A DNA stretch of 61,237 nt from Nitrospirota bacterium (GTDB taxonomy: Bacteria; Nitrospirota; Nitrospiria; SBBL01; JAADHI01), in assembly GCA_029261165.1 (NCBI GenBank), contig JAJDBV010000075.1, positions 1 through 61,237 on the forward strand. Direction: 5' to 3'. The notes under the pieces are model-generated. The model saw nothing but the letters and a program-made list of their open reading frames with translations. It searched no databases and was not told where the DNA came from. Position numbers and translations under genes: made by a program. Shown here piece by piece: positions 18,022 to 26,814 of this stretch; positions within the stretch are counted from its first letter, which is position 1, and the number at the start of each line of letters is the position of its first letter.

Positions 18022-18052
18022 GGAAGTATTATCAGGGGCGAGCTTTACGAAG

Positions 18053-18991
18053 ATGACTTTGGATAGAAAAAAAAGCGATGTCCTCCAAGAAGCCTTGTCT
18101 GAGTATTCGGGAGAACTCCGTTGGAATGAAGAGATTGCTCCCTATACGTCTTTAAAGGTCGGCGGGCCGGCGGAGGTCATGGCCTTTCCGAAGACCGTCT
18201 TTGAAGTGGCCTTTCTTATGGATTGTATTTCAAGACATCATCTTCCTTGGTTTGTTCTGGGAGGGGGGAGCAATCTTCTTGTAAGAGACGGCGGGATTGA
18301 GGGGGTTGTCCTTCATTTGAAGCACCTTCATCAGATAGAAAGAGAAGGCTCCGGTCTTCTCCTTGCGGAGGCGGGGGTCTCTTTTCCAAAACTTTCAACT
18401 TATGCGAAAGAAAATGCCTTGTCCGGATTGGAGTTTGCCGTCGGCATTCCTGGAATGGTCGGCGGCGCAGTGATCATGAACGCTGGGATTCCTGGTGAAG
18501 AAACTGAGGCGGTATTAAAAGCGCTCACTTTTGTTGACGAGGCTGGAGAGATACACACTTATCTCAGAGAGCACCTTCAGTTCGGCTATCGTTCCTCCCA
18601 TTTTCCAAAAGGGGTTGTGGTCTCCGCCGCTTTTCAACTTGTATCGGCTCCGGTTGATCAAATTGACGAGAAAATGAAGCGCTTGCTGAAGCGTCGGAGA
18701 GAGACGCAGCCGCTTTCTTTTCCGAGCGTCGGTTCCGTCTTTAAAAATCCAAATCAAGGAGCTGCTGGAAGAATTATTGAAACCTGTGGTCTGAAAGGAT
18801 CGCGCCTCGGAGGTGCTCAGATTTCAGAACGGCACGGAAATTTTATTATCAATCGCGGTTCTGCAACGGCGGAAGATGTCCTGGGCTTGATTCGTATGGC
18901 CCAAGTGCGGGTTCAAGAAACGCATGGGATTGTTCTGGAGCCAGAGGTAAGGGTTGTCGGCATCTCTCCTGTATCTCAAGAGGCGTCGTAA
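18053..18991 (+). CDS. murB: UDP-N-acetylenolpyruvoylglucosamine reductase
   Basis: A 312-residue FAD enzyme that reduces enolpyruvyl-UDP-GlcNAc to UDP-MurNAc. Motifs: TSLKVGGPAE, VLGGGSNLLV, GLEFAVGIPGMVGGAVIMNAG, FKNPNQGAAGRIIE and the C-terminal GSRLGGAQISERHGNFIIN. The compact length and sequence fit the type II group. The start is uncertain. ATG 18053, which has no good ribosome site, gives a normal N-terminus 31 bases after murC. An upstream TTG near 18008 that overlaps murC is also possible. Confidence 0.94.
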   Translation: MTLDRKKSDVLQEALSEYSGELRWNEEIAPYTSLKVGGPAEVMAFPKTVFEVAFLMDCISRHHLPWFVLGGGSNLLVRDGGIEGVVLHLKHLHQIEREGSGLLLAEAGVSFPKLSTYAKENALSGLEFAVGIPGMVGGAVIMNAGIPGEETEAVLKALTFVDEAGEIHTYLREHLQFGYRSSHFPKGVVVSAAFQLVSAPVDQIDEKMKRLLKRRRETQPLSFPSVGSVFKNPNQGAAGRIIETCGLKGSRLGGAQISERHGNFIINRGSATAEDVLGLIRMAQVRVQETHGIVLEPEVRVVGISPVSQEAS

Positions 18992-19023
18992 GTGTCGGGA
19001 TTATTCGGGAAACGGGGTGTGGT

Positions 19024-19974
19024 GTGGTTTTAAAGGCGTTTGTTGGAAAGAAAATAGGGGTCTTAATGGGTGGCATGTCCGTAGAGCGGGAGGTTTCGAT
19101 AAAGAGTGGAGAAGCGATATCGTCTTCACTGGACCGTCTTGGATACCAACAGAAGTCGATTGATGTTGACACGGATATCGCGCTTACCCTGCGGCGCGAA
19201 GAGATTGAAGTGGCTTTTATTGCACTGCACGGGCGTTACGGAGAGGATGGGACGATTCAAGGACTGCTGGATGTGATGCAGATCCCCTATACCGGCTCGG
19301 GTGTGCTGGCCAGCGCGATGGGGATGGATAAGGTCACCTCTCATCAGATCTTTCTTGCTCAGGGTCTTTCTGTACCCCCCTATCTTGTGTTGAGTGAGGC
19401 GGAGCATTCCTCATTTGAACCGGACTGTCTGCCTTTCAGTTTTCCTGTTGTCGTAAAACCGGCCTCAGAAGGCTCAAGCGTCGGTGTGACGATTGTCCCG
19501 GAGCCTAAAGGTCTGGAAGCAGCACTGAAGGAAGCGTTTCGTCATGGTTCCCGGATATTGATCGAGAAGTTTATCTCAGGGAAAGAAGTTCATGTCGGTA
19601 TCCTTGAAGGCCGTGCGCTGGGTGCGATTGAGATTCGTCCGAAGACAAAATTCTATGATTATACTGCGAAATATGTCGCGGGGATGTCGGAGCACCTCTA
19701 CCCCGCGCCCCTTCCTTCTCATCTTTATGAAAAGGTGATGGAATGGGGGGTGCGGGCTCACAGGGCATTGGGGTGCAAGGGTTACAGCCGGGTCGATTTC
19801 TTGATTGACGATGAAAAAAAACTTTATCTACTAGAGCTGAACACGCTTCCCGGGATGACAGAAACGAGTCTGATGCCGGAGATGGCGCGGGGAGTTGGTA
19901 TTGATTTCGATACCCTCGTGGAAAAGATCCTGGCAACAGCATCAGCTGGGAATGTGGATACAGGATCTGTATAG
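19024..19974 (+). CDS. ddl: D-alanine-D-alanine ligase
   Basis: A 316-residue ATP-grasp enzyme that makes the D-Ala-D-Ala dipeptide used by MurF. The N-terminus shows the diagnostic GGMSVEREVSIKSG. HGRYGEDG, the ATP-grasp segment PVVVKPASEGSSVGV and the metal-binding LLELNTLPGMTETSLMP near the C-terminus are all present. The start is taken as GTG 19024. The gene lies between murB and ftsQ, the standard dcw position. Confidence 0.96.
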   Translation: MVLKAFVGKKIGVLMGGMSVEREVSIKSGEAISSSLDRLGYQQKSIDVDTDIALTLRREEIEVAFIALHGRYGEDGTIQGLLDVMQIPYTGSGVLASAMGMDKVTSHQIFLAQGLSVPPYLVLSEAEHSSFEPDCLPFSFPVVVKPASEGSSVGVTIVPEPKGLEAALKEAFRHGSRILIEKFISGKEVHVGILEGRALGAIEIRPKTKFYDYTAKYVAGMSEHLYPAPLPSHLYEKVMEWGVRAHRALGCKGYSRVDFLIDDEKKLYLLELNTLPGMTETSLMPEMARGVGIDFDTLVEKILATASAGNVDTGSV

Positions 19975-20002
19975 GGTTTACATGATTTGAGTCAGGGCAG
20001 GT

Positions 20003-20887
20003 ATGGGATACGCAATCTCAAGAACAAAAAAAAGAAGAGTTGTTCGGCGGCGGCGGGAAAATAGAAGGAAGATCTTCCTGAAGAAGCTTGTCGTAATCGG
20101 AGAATCGGTCTGTTTGTCGTTCCTTCTCGGTCTGGGTTTCTTTGTCTTCTATGTTGGGGTGAGGCAGGGGATGCGGTCTCCTGTTTTTAACGTGAAGGAG
20201 ATACGATGGTCCGGATTACACCATTTGAAGGGATCGGGAATAACAAAGGGCCTGGAGTCACTTACCGGAAAGAATCTTTTTCAGTTAGACCTTGGCGGAG
20301 TTCGGAAGAAACTGTTGTCCGATCCCTGGGTGAAGTCGGTGTCGGTGAGGAAGGTGTTCCCGGACCATCTCTCCATTATGATTGTGGAGCGAAGGCCTGC
20401 CCTGGTCGAATATGCAGGTGTCGATTTTTCGGGCGCCGCCGGTTCATCCGGAAAGACGGCCTTACTGGATGAGGAAGGTGTGGTTCTCGCGGAAGGAGGG
20501 GTCTATTCGGAGGAATTTCCCCGGGTCATTCGTTTTAATCGGGAACGGTTTCCGAATGCCGCAGTCCTTGCCCGAATCCTGGCGAGCCGTACAGACGTTC
20601 TGATGGACCTATCAAACCCGGAGGACCTCTTGATTCACTTTACGGGAGAGGATCATGGGGAGCCAAAGGGCGTTCTTCATCTTGGGAAGAGGGATTATCA
20701 GGCAAGGTGGTTGCGGTATCTGGAGATAGAAAATGACCTTCGGAATCGAGGGCTTTCTTCCTGGGAGGTTGATCTTCGGTTTTCGGATAAGGCGATTGTG
20801 AAGGGCGGTTTCTCACCGAAGAATATAAGCACAGGGAGACCGTCGGTGTTGCCCCTGAGGGGTAGAGGAAAAAGACGAGCGACCTGA
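20003..20887 (+). CDS. ftsQ: Cell division protein FtsQ/DivIB
   Basis: A 294-residue bitopic protein. A very basic cytoplasmic tail (residues 1-32) is followed by a membrane helix at about 33-55. A POTRA domain begins at FNVKEIRWSGLHHLKG, and the second part includes DPWVKSVSVRKVFPDHLSI and VERRPALV, typical of FtsQ. It anchors the FtsQLB complex that gates septal synthesis. The C-terminal tail after about 270 is basic and probably disordered. GGCAGGT precedes ATG 20003. Confidence 0.93.
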   Translation: MGYAISRTKKRRVVRRRRENRRKIFLKKLVVIGESVCLSFLLGLGFFVFYVGVRQGMRSPVFNVKEIRWSGLHHLKGSGITKGLESLTGKNLFQLDLGGVRKKLLSDPWVKSVSVRKVFPDHLSIMIVERRPALVEYAGVDFSGAAGSSGKTALLDEEGVVLAEGGVYSEEFPRVIRFNRERFPNAAVLARILASRTDVLMDLSNPEDLLIHFTGEDHGEPKGVLHLGKRDYQARWLRYLEIENDLRNRGLSSWEVDLRFSDKAIVKGGFSPKNISTGRPSVLPLRGRGKRRAT

Positions 20888-20958
20888 TTTATTGGTCAAC
20901 GAGATATGCCCACCTGATCCATGTGGAAATGAAGAGGGTGATCATCATTATTAAAAGT

Positions 20959-20963
20959 GGAGG
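20959..20963 (+). promoter_or_regulatory. Ribosome-binding site that fixes the ftsA start
   Basis: GGAGG lies five bases before TTG 20969. It also lies inside the upstream GTG-initiated extension of the same frame, which argues that TTG 20969 and not GTG 20957 is the real start. Confidence 0.75.
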
Positions 20964-20968
20964 ACCCC

Positions 20969-22201
20969 TTGGCAAAACAAGATAATATTCTGGTTGGTCT
21001 GGATGTTGGAACGACAAAAATCTGTGCCATTGTCGGTGAGATTGTAGATGATAAACGGGTCGATATTATCGGAATAGGGACTCATCCCTCTAAAGGACTC
21101 AGAAAAGGGATGGTGGTCAACATCGAAAGTACAGTTGAATCGATCAAGCGTGCGGTCGAAGATGCCGAGCTGATGGCCGGGGTTGAGATCCACTCGGTTT
21201 ATACCGGCATTGCCGGAGGACACATCAAGGGGTTTAACAGCCGTGGGGTTATTGCCGTTAAGGACCAGGAGGTGAGTCGTGCCGATATCGACCGTGTCCT
21301 GGATGCGGCCAAGGCGGTCGCAATCCCGCTGGACAGAGAGATCCTTCACGTTTTGCCACAGGAATTTATCGTCGACAATCAGGATGGGATTAAAGACCCA
21401 CTCGGGATGTCGGGCGTTCGTCTCGAGGTGGAAGTCCATATTATTACGGGGGCGGTTACCTCTGCGCAGAACATTGTGAAGAGCATTAACCGGGCCGGTC
21501 TGGAGATGGTGGACATGATTCTTCAGCCGCTCGCCTCAAGTGAGGCGGTCCTGTCGCCGGAAGAGAGGGAACTGGGGGTGGCGGTCGTTGATATCGGTGG
21601 CGGGACAACCGATATCGCTGTCTTTGTAGAGGGGAGCATTCGTCACACCGCAGTCCTTGCAATTGGCGGGAGCCATTTTACCAATGATATTGCGATCGGC
21701 CTCCGAACCCCGCCCGCCGATGCGGAGAAAATCAAGATCAAGTATGGATGTGCTTCTGCTGAAATGGTCAAGAACAGTGAGACGATCGAAGTCCCAAGCG
21801 TTGGGGGGAGACCGCCCCGTATTCTTTCCCGTCAGCTCCTCTCAGAGATTATTGAGCCACGGGCGGAGGAGGTTTTTACGCTGGTGGCCAGAGAGATCGA
21901 AAAGATGGGGTATGAAGATCGCATTGCCTCTGGCATTGTGATTACGGGGGGGACATCCTGCTTTAACGGTATGGTGGAAGTGGCTGAGCGTATTCTCGGC
22001 CTCCCTGTCAGAAAGGGAGTTCCCGTTGGTGTCGGGGGCTTGATTGATGTTGTGAGCAGTCCGGGGTATGCCACCGGGGTTGGACTTAATCTGTATGCTT
22101 TTAGAAATCAGGACAAGGAAGAACATCGAAGAGTGGGGAAAGGAAAGTTTTGGTCGCGTATTGGGAGCAAGATGAAACAGTGGGGGCATGAATTTTTCTA
22201 G
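20969..22201 (+). CDS. ftsA: Cell division protein FtsA
   Basis: A 410-residue actin-like ATPase that tethers FtsZ to the membrane. The N-terminus MAKQDNILVGLDVGTTKI is the family pattern. A second phosphate loop, VVDIGGGTTDIAVF, and ITGGTSCFNGM are the other actin-fold loops. The C-terminus ends in a Lys/Trp/Phe-rich amphipathic tail, the usual membrane-targeting helix. The TTG start is chosen over GTG 20957 because of the GGAGG at 20959-20963 and the better N-terminus. An 81-base spacer follows ftsQ. Confidence 0.95.
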   Translation: MAKQDNILVGLDVGTTKICAIVGEIVDDKRVDIIGIGTHPSKGLRKGMVVNIESTVESIKRAVEDAELMAGVEIHSVYTGIAGGHIKGFNSRGVIAVKDQEVSRADIDRVLDAAKAVAIPLDREILHVLPQEFIVDNQDGIKDPLGMSGVRLEVEVHIITGAVTSAQNIVKSINRAGLEMVDMILQPLASSEAVLSPEERELGVAVVDIGGGTTDIAVFVEGSIRHTAVLAIGGSHFTNDIAIGLRTPPADAEKIKIKYGCASAEMVKNSETIEVPSVGGRPPRILSRQLLSEIIEPRAEEVFTLVAREIEKMGYEDRIASGIVITGGTSCFNGMVEVAERILGLPVRKGVPVGVGGLIDVVSSPGYATGVGLNLYAFRNQDKEEHRRVGKGKFWSRIGSKMKQWGHEFF

Positions 22202-22260
22202 TTTCATGAAATATTTAATCATGAGAATCGGGATCAGGTTCTCTATGAGAGGGGGAGATG

Positions 22261-23403
22261 ATGTTTCTTTTTGATGAAGAAGAGCAAAATGGGCTGTCTG
22301 CACGGATTAAGGTTATCGGTGTTGGAGGGGGCGGATGTAACGCTGTGAATAATATGATTCATTCCGGGGTGAACGGCGTGGATTTTATCTCAGCCAATAC
22401 GGATGTTCAAGCGCTTGATATATCGCGGGCCATGCAGAAAATTCAGCTTGGAGCCAAACTCACGCGAGGCCTGGGTGCGGGGGCTCGGCCTCAGATCGGA
22501 AGGGAGTCTGCTTTTGAAGCGGTTGACCTGATCAGGGAAATCTTGTCCGGAGCCGACATGGTTTTTGTGACAGCCGGGATGGGGGGTGGAACCGGAACGG
22601 GTGCCGCACCGGTCATTGCCAATATTGCGAAAGAGATGGGCTTGCTGACCGTTGGTGTTGTGACCAAGCCTTTTCAATTTGAGGGACCGAAGCGGACAAA
22701 ACAGGCGGATGAAGGACTCCTGGAGTTGAAGAAGAGTTGCCATACGGTTATTGTGATTCCAAATCAGCGTCTCTTACACGTGGTTGAAAAAGGGACTTCC
22801 TTAAAGGCGTCCTTCGTCGTTGTAGACGATATTCTACGTCAGGCGGTCCAGGGGATCTCCGACCTTATTACCACACCCGGACTGGTCAATGTCGATTTTG
22901 CGGATGTCCGAACCGTGATGTCGCATACCGGGCGGTCGGTCATGGGCATGGGCGTTGCGAAGGGAGAAAATCGCGCGGTTGAAGCGGCACAACAGGCGAT
23001 TTCCAGTCCATTGCTGGAGGACAGCTCAATAGAGGGGGCGCAGGGGGTTCTCATTAATGTGACCGGTGGTTTGGATCTTTCCCTACATGAACTGACGGAA
23101 GCATCTTCGATTATTCAGGGGGAGGTTGATTCTGATGCGAATATCATCTTCGGGTCTGTGATTCGCGAGGAGATGAAGGAAGAGGTCAAGGTTACTGTCA
23201 TAGCAACGGGATTTGATGACGAAGGTGATCTTGAGGAGGTCGGAAGCCGGAAAAATCGGTCAGAAAAGAAAAGCGAGCCAAGTCCTTTTGAGAAAGGGGG
23301 ATATTTGCGAAAGGTTTTCCGGGAAGAAAACGGTAGAGAGTGTGCAAAGGCTGGGGATGATGAATGGGATATTCCAACTTTTCTAAGGAAACAGGCCGAC
23401 TGA
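22261..23403 (+). CDS. ftsZ: Cell division GTPase FtsZ
   Basis: A 380-residue tubulin homologue that forms the Z ring. It contains [16 protein letters not shown], the GTP-binding signature GGGTGTG at 108-114 and the T7 loop region [12 protein letters not shown] variable linker is followed by the conserved C-terminal peptide ([11 protein letters not shown]), which binds FtsA. Two ATGs are adjacent. The second (22261) has better spacing from GGGGGAG and gives the usual MFxF start. The stop overlaps pgeF (TGATG). Confidence 0.97.
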   Translation: MFLFDEEEQNGLSARIKVIGVGGGGCNAVNNMIHSGVNGVDFISANTDVQALDISRAMQKIQLGAKLTRGLGAGARPQIGRESAFEAVDLIREILSGADMVFVTAGMGGGTGTGAAPVIANIAKEMGLLTVGVVTKPFQFEGPKRTKQADEGLLELKKSCHTVIVIPNQRLLHVVEKGTSLKASFVVVDDILRQAVQGISDLITTPGLVNVDFADVRTVMSHTGRSVMGMGVAKGENRAVEAAQQAISSPLLEDSSIEGAQGVLINVTGGLDLSLHELTEASSIIQGEVDSDANIIFGSVIREEMKEEVKVTVIATGFDDEGDLEEVGSRKNRSEKKSEPSPFEKGGYLRKVFREENGRECAKAGDDEWDIPTFLRKQAD

Positions 23404-24176
23404 TGCTTCTGAAAGAAAGAGTCCAGAGGTATCGATGGGTTCAAAATAACGGGAAGGGGTATATTCAATTACCATTGTTCGATGGATCATCGCACTTCCA
23501 CTTTTTTGGAACCCGGCTGCTTGCTGAACATTCTAAAACAGAGGCCGAACTTTCTCAAAGTATTACCACGCTCGGGAGGGCTGAGTCACTGGCGAGGTGT
23601 AATCAGGTTCACGGAGATCACATCTGTCAGGTTGACTCTTCCGGGAATAGGTCATCTGAATCAATCCCGACTGGAGATGGTTTGACGACGAGTAAAAGCC
23701 GTCTCTTGATTTCGGTATCGACCGCCGACTGCGTTCCCGTCCTGTTGTTTGACCCGGTTCGGAAGGCCGTCTCGGCAGTCCATGCGGGTTGGCGCGGGTC
23801 CCATCTTAATATCTCTGCGAAGGCGGTGGGCGCGATGCAATCTCATTATGGTTCAAAGCCAAAGGATATTCTTGCCGGGATTGGTCCATCGATTGGCCCT
23901 TGTTGTTTCGAGGTGGGGCGGGATGTTTGGGAAAAGCTGGAGCGTGAATATCTTTTTGGAAAGCAGGTTGTTGTTCACGGCAAGGAAGAAAAAGCCTGGG
24001 TCGATCTGGTGCAGTTGAACAGGCTGCAACTTATTGAGGCCGGTCTGCGTCCTGAAAAGATTCATGACACCGGTCTGTGCACCGCCTGTACTCCAAAGCT
24101 ATTCTACTCCTTCCGAAGGGATGGAAGAAAGATCGGAAACATGACGAGCGGGCTTATGTTGAGATCGGAGTCGTAA
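23403..24176 (+). CDS. pgeF: Multi-copper-oxidase-fold protein PgeF/YfiH (DUF152)
   Basis: A 257-residue member of the YfiH/PgeF family. Members have been described as purine nucleoside phosphorylases with laccase-like folds and, in E. coli, as peptidoglycan-precursor editing enzymes. Conserved blocks: NQVHGD, GDGLTT, STADCVPVLL, AVHAGWRG, IGPSIGPCCFEVG and CTACTPKLFYSFRRDG. The His and Cys metal ligands lie in these segments. The ATG overlaps the ftsZ stop. Placement directly after ftsZ is common and fits a cell-wall quality-control role, but the real substrate here is not known. Confidence 0.9.
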   Translation: MLLKERVQRYRWVQNNGKGYIQLPLFDGSSHFHFFGTRLLAEHSKTEAELSQSITTLGRAESLARCNQVHGDHICQVDSSGNRSSESIPTGDGLTTSKSRLLISVSTADCVPVLLFDPVRKAVSAVHAGWRGSHLNISAKAVGAMQSHYGSKPKDILAGIGPSIGPCCFEVGRDVWEKLEREYLFGKQVVVHGKEEKAWVDLVQLNRLQLIEAGLRPEKIHDTGLCTACTPKLFYSFRRDGRKIGNMTSGLMLRSES

Positions 24177-24183
24177 CGGAGCG

Positions 24184-24861
24184 ATGACAGAGATTTCCCA
24201 TTCTCTCGGGAGAATTCAGACGGCCGTTCACCGGGCGGCAAAGCGTTCCGGCCGGCATCCTGATGAGATCACACTGGTTGCGGCTTCTAAGCGTGTTCCT
24301 CTGGAGAGGATCGAAGAGGCAGCGATAAGCGGGATCAGAGTCTTTGGTGAAAACCGTGTTCAGGAGGCGACTTCCAAGTTTATGGGAAGTGGACTCATGG
24401 AAAAGATCGATTCGGTGCATCTGATTGGCCCGCTTCAAACGAACAAGGTGAAACGGGCAGTCGGATTTTTTGACCTGATCCACTCCATTGATTCGGTGCA
24501 TCTGGCTGAGAAGGTTGCACAAGAAGCGAAAAAGCGTTCCTTAACGCAAGCTATTTTGGTCCAGGTCAATATCGGCGGTGAAGAAAGTAAGCACGGGGTT
24601 TCGGTCAAAGAGACCGCTCAGTTGATAGAAACGGTACGTCGTCAAAAGCACCTTTCTCTCCTGGGTTTGATGACGATTCCACCCTATTTTACCGACCCGG
24701 AGCGGACGCGGCCCTATTTTTCAGCGCTTCGTGATCTGGGCATACCCTTGGGTTTAAGACATTTTTCCATGGGAATGTCGGCTGATTTTGAGGTGGCGAT
24801 TGAAGAGGGGGCGACTTGGGTAAGAATCGGGACTGCTCTTTTTGGGCAAAGGAAGGATTAG
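24184..24861 (+). CDS. PLP homeostasis protein (YggS/YlmE/PROSC family)
   Basis: A 225-residue protein with a single alanine-racemase-like barrel that binds pyridoxal phosphate on Lys36 (LVAASK). FGENRVQEA, HLIGPLQTNK, SIDSV, GLMTIPP, SMGMSADFEVAI and VRIGTALFG are family blocks. It has no racemase activity in characterised members and acts in PLP and amino-acid homeostasis. It sits seven bases after pgeF, inside the division cluster, as ylmE does in Gram-positive bacteria. Confidence 0.94.
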   Translation: MTEISHSLGRIQTAVHRAAKRSGRHPDEITLVAASKRVPLERIEEAAISGIRVFGENRVQEATSKFMGSGLMEKIDSVHLIGPLQTNKVKRAVGFFDLIHSIDSVHLAEKVAQEAKKRSLTQAILVQVNIGGEESKHGVSVKETAQLIETVRRQKHLSLLGLMTIPPYFTDPERTRPYFSALRDLGIPLGLRHFSMGMSADFEVAIEEGATWVRIGTALFGQRKD

Positions 24862-24865
24862 ATCA

Positions 24866-25693
24866 ATGAAGAAGAAATCACCGAAAAAATCGCTTCGTCT
24901 TACTTTTCTCGGTTCAGGAAATATGGCAGAGGCGATCATTAAGGGTGTCCTAGATGCAGGGTTGTTTAAACCCGCAGCGCTTATTGCTTCCGATATTTCT
25001 GATCAGCGCTTGAAGACGATTACTGAAAAATATAGTGTACGGACGACCCGCTCCAATAGGGAAGCGGTTCGTGATGGTGATATCATTATGCTAGGGATCA
25101 AGCCTTTTGCTGTTGATCCCGTATTGGCGGAGATCCGATCGGAGCTGGGGAAGAAGGTTTTGATCTCCGTTGTGGCGGGCGTTCCCTTGTCGAGGCTGGC
25201 ATCCGGTTTGGAGAGAGAGGCGAAGGTGATTCGGGCGATGCCGAATGCGCCTGCGCTGGTTCAGTCCGGGGCGACGGTTCTCTCTCCCGGAAAAGGGGTC
25301 GGAGACAAATCTCTTGGATTGGTATTGCGTATATTTGAATCAATCGGAAAGGTCTGGGTTTTGGAAGAGCGGCATCTCGACGCGGTGACCGGTCTTTCCG
25401 GGAGCGGACCGGCATTTGTTTTTCTGATGATTGAGGCGCTGGCGGATGGGGGGGTCAAGAGCGGCCTCCCGAGAGAAATTTCACTTTCCCTGGCGGTACA
25501 AACGGTTTGGGGCGCGGCGCAGTTGGCCCTTCAAACCGGTGAACATCCGGCACGTTTGAAGGATTTTGTCGCTTCGCCCGGGGGTACGACGATAGAAGGT
25601 CTTCAGAAGCTGGAAGAAGCAAAGGTCCGCGCGGCCTTTTTTGCTGCGGTTGAGGCGGCAACGAAGCGGTCTAAGGAATTAGGGGAAAGTTAA
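24866..25693 (+). CDS. proC: Pyrroline-5-carboxylate reductase
   Basis: A 275-residue NAD(P)H-dependent enzyme for the last step of proline synthesis. The Rossmann loop is FLGSGNMAEAI and the binding block is AMPNAPALVQSG. The C-terminal dimer domain holds SGSGPAFVFLMIEALADGGV and the signature near SPGGTTIEGL. ATG 24866 follows GGAAGGAT. It lies between yggS and yggT, where sepF sits in many Gram-positive clusters. Confidence 0.95.
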   Translation: MKKKSPKKSLRLTFLGSGNMAEAIIKGVLDAGLFKPAALIASDISDQRLKTITEKYSVRTTRSNREAVRDGDIIMLGIKPFAVDPVLAEIRSELGKKVLISVVAGVPLSRLASGLEREAKVIRAMPNAPALVQSGATVLSPGKGVGDKSLGLVLRIFESIGKVWVLEERHLDAVTGLSGSGPAFVFLMIEALADGGVKSGLPREISLSLAVQTVWGAAQLALQTGEHPARLKDFVASPGGTTIEGLQKLEEAKVRAAFFAAVEAATKRSKELGES

Positions 25694-25710
25694 AAGAGAG
25701 GAGTGGTTGG

Positions 25711-26010
25711 ATGTTTATAGCGGGGAATTTCATCTCGGCGTTGGCTCAGATTTTAGACATGATTCTCCAGTTTTATATGTGGATCATCATTGCCAGGGCC
25801 CTTCTTTCATGGGTGAATCCGGATCCGTATAATGCGATTGTTCAATTTTTGTACAAAGTAACGGAGCCGGTACTCTATCCGATTCGACGTGCCACAGGAT
25901 CATTCAGCGGCGGACTCGATCTTTCCCCGATGATTGTTATCCTGGCCATTATGTTTTTGAAGAGTTTCGTCGTCGCCTCTCTCTATGGTCTGGCGATGCG
26001 TCTCCGGTAG
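25711..26010 (+). CDS. YggT-family membrane protein
   Basis: A 99-residue protein with two hydrophobic segments (about residues 8-30 and 68-92). The YGGT signature ALLSWVNPDPYNAIVQFLYKVTEPVL and PIRR fall between them. Members (YlmG/YggT) are linked to division and membrane protein distribution, but the molecular role is unclear. GAGAGGAGTGG precedes the ATG. Its place next to yggS, proC and divIVA supports a division-related role. Confidence 0.9.
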   Translation: MFIAGNFISALAQILDMILQFYMWIIIARALLSWVNPDPYNAIVQFLYKVTEPVLYPIRRATGSFSGGLDLSPMIVILAIMFLKSFVVASLYGLAMRLR

Positions 26011-26084
26011 AAGACTTCCAAAAATAAAGAGAAAAGGTTGGTGGAGTTAAATAGGTCAATTATATGTAGAAGGAGAGCACGGGG

Positions 26085-26591
26085 ATGAAGATTACACCAC
26101 TCGAAATTCGTCAAATGACATTTCAAAAATCATTTAGGGGATACCCCCCTTTTGAGGTCGATGCCTTTTTGGAAAGTTTGGCAGATGAAGTCGAGGAGAT
26201 TTTACATGAAAATGTTGCCCTCAAAGAACAGATGGAGGAGCAGGGTCAAAAGATATCGGAGTTAAAGAAGACAGAGGGAGCACTGACTGATACCTTGTTG
26301 ACAGCTCAAAAGGCGATTGAAGGGATCCGCGGCACGGCCCAAAAGGAGGGAGAACTCATTGTCCGACAGGCGGAGATCCATGCAGAAGAGATTACGGGAG
26401 AAGCCTTGAAGCATGTGACCCACCTCCAGGGAGAGTTGATCAATCTCCGACGGCAAAAGGGACTCTTAATCGAAAATGTTCGGTCTCTTATTCACAGCCT
26501 GGAGAGGACCTTGTCCTGGGAGAACGAAAAAGAAGAAGAGACTGCAAGAGAAAGAGAAGAGAAAGAAAACATGATGAGTGATCCGCCTTAA
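26085..26591 (+). CDS. divIVA: DivIVA-domain cell division or polarity protein
   Basis: A 168-residue protein. Residues 1-50 match the DivIVA membrane-binding domain (ITPLEIRQMTFQKSFRGY then VDAFLESL), with exposed Phe and Arg for negative-curvature sensing. A long coiled coil follows, ending in a charged Glu/Arg tail. DivIVA scaffolds mark poles and septa. GAAGGAGAGCACGGGG precedes the ATG. The TAA stop sits exactly on the left end of an inserted repeat element, so the original C-terminus may have been slightly different. It is the last gene of the cluster. Confidence 0.92.
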   Translation: MKITPLEIRQMTFQKSFRGYPPFEVDAFLESLADEVEEILHENVALKEQMEEQGQKISELKKTEGALTDTLLTAQKAIEGIRGTAQKEGELIVRQAEIHAEEITGEALKHVTHLQGELINLRRQKGLLIENVRSLIHSLERTLSWENEKEEETAREREEKENMMSDPP

Positions 26592-26768
26592 GGAGCCACT
26601 GATTAAGTCTGGATTGAATTTTTCATGAGATAAAATGTTTCGATTCAAGGCGCATATTGCAGAGGATGGTTCTCGCGAAGCCATAGCCTGCTATTTTCAA
26701 GATTTGTAACGCAGAAGCAGGACATTTTAGCCTTGAAAAAGCAATACATGACTTATTCAGAGGTTCCT
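26591..26768 (+). mobile_element. MITE-like element with imperfect terminal inverted repeats
   Basis: A 178-base element without coding capacity. The left end AGGAGCCACTGATTAAGTC and the right end read in reverse, AGGAACCTCTGAATAAGTC, match at 16 of 19 positions. Weaker pairing continues inward for some 30 more bases (TTTTTCA, TAAAATGT, TTCAAGGC on each arm). A TA dinucleotide flanks both ends (26589-26590 and 26769-26770), as expected for a TA-targeting transposase. It begins inside the divIVA stop codon. No transposase is in the window, so it would have been mobilised in trans. Confidence 0.7.
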
Positions 26769-26814
26769 TAGGTGTTATGATAGCGAACCTTCTAATTCAA
26801 ATGTGGAGGGAAAA

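Noticed and set aside
26592-26802. HicA toxin gene partner for the HicB-like protein
   Set aside because: The upstream gap is filled by the MITE-like element and holds no frame with the HicA double-stranded-RNA-binding-like fold.
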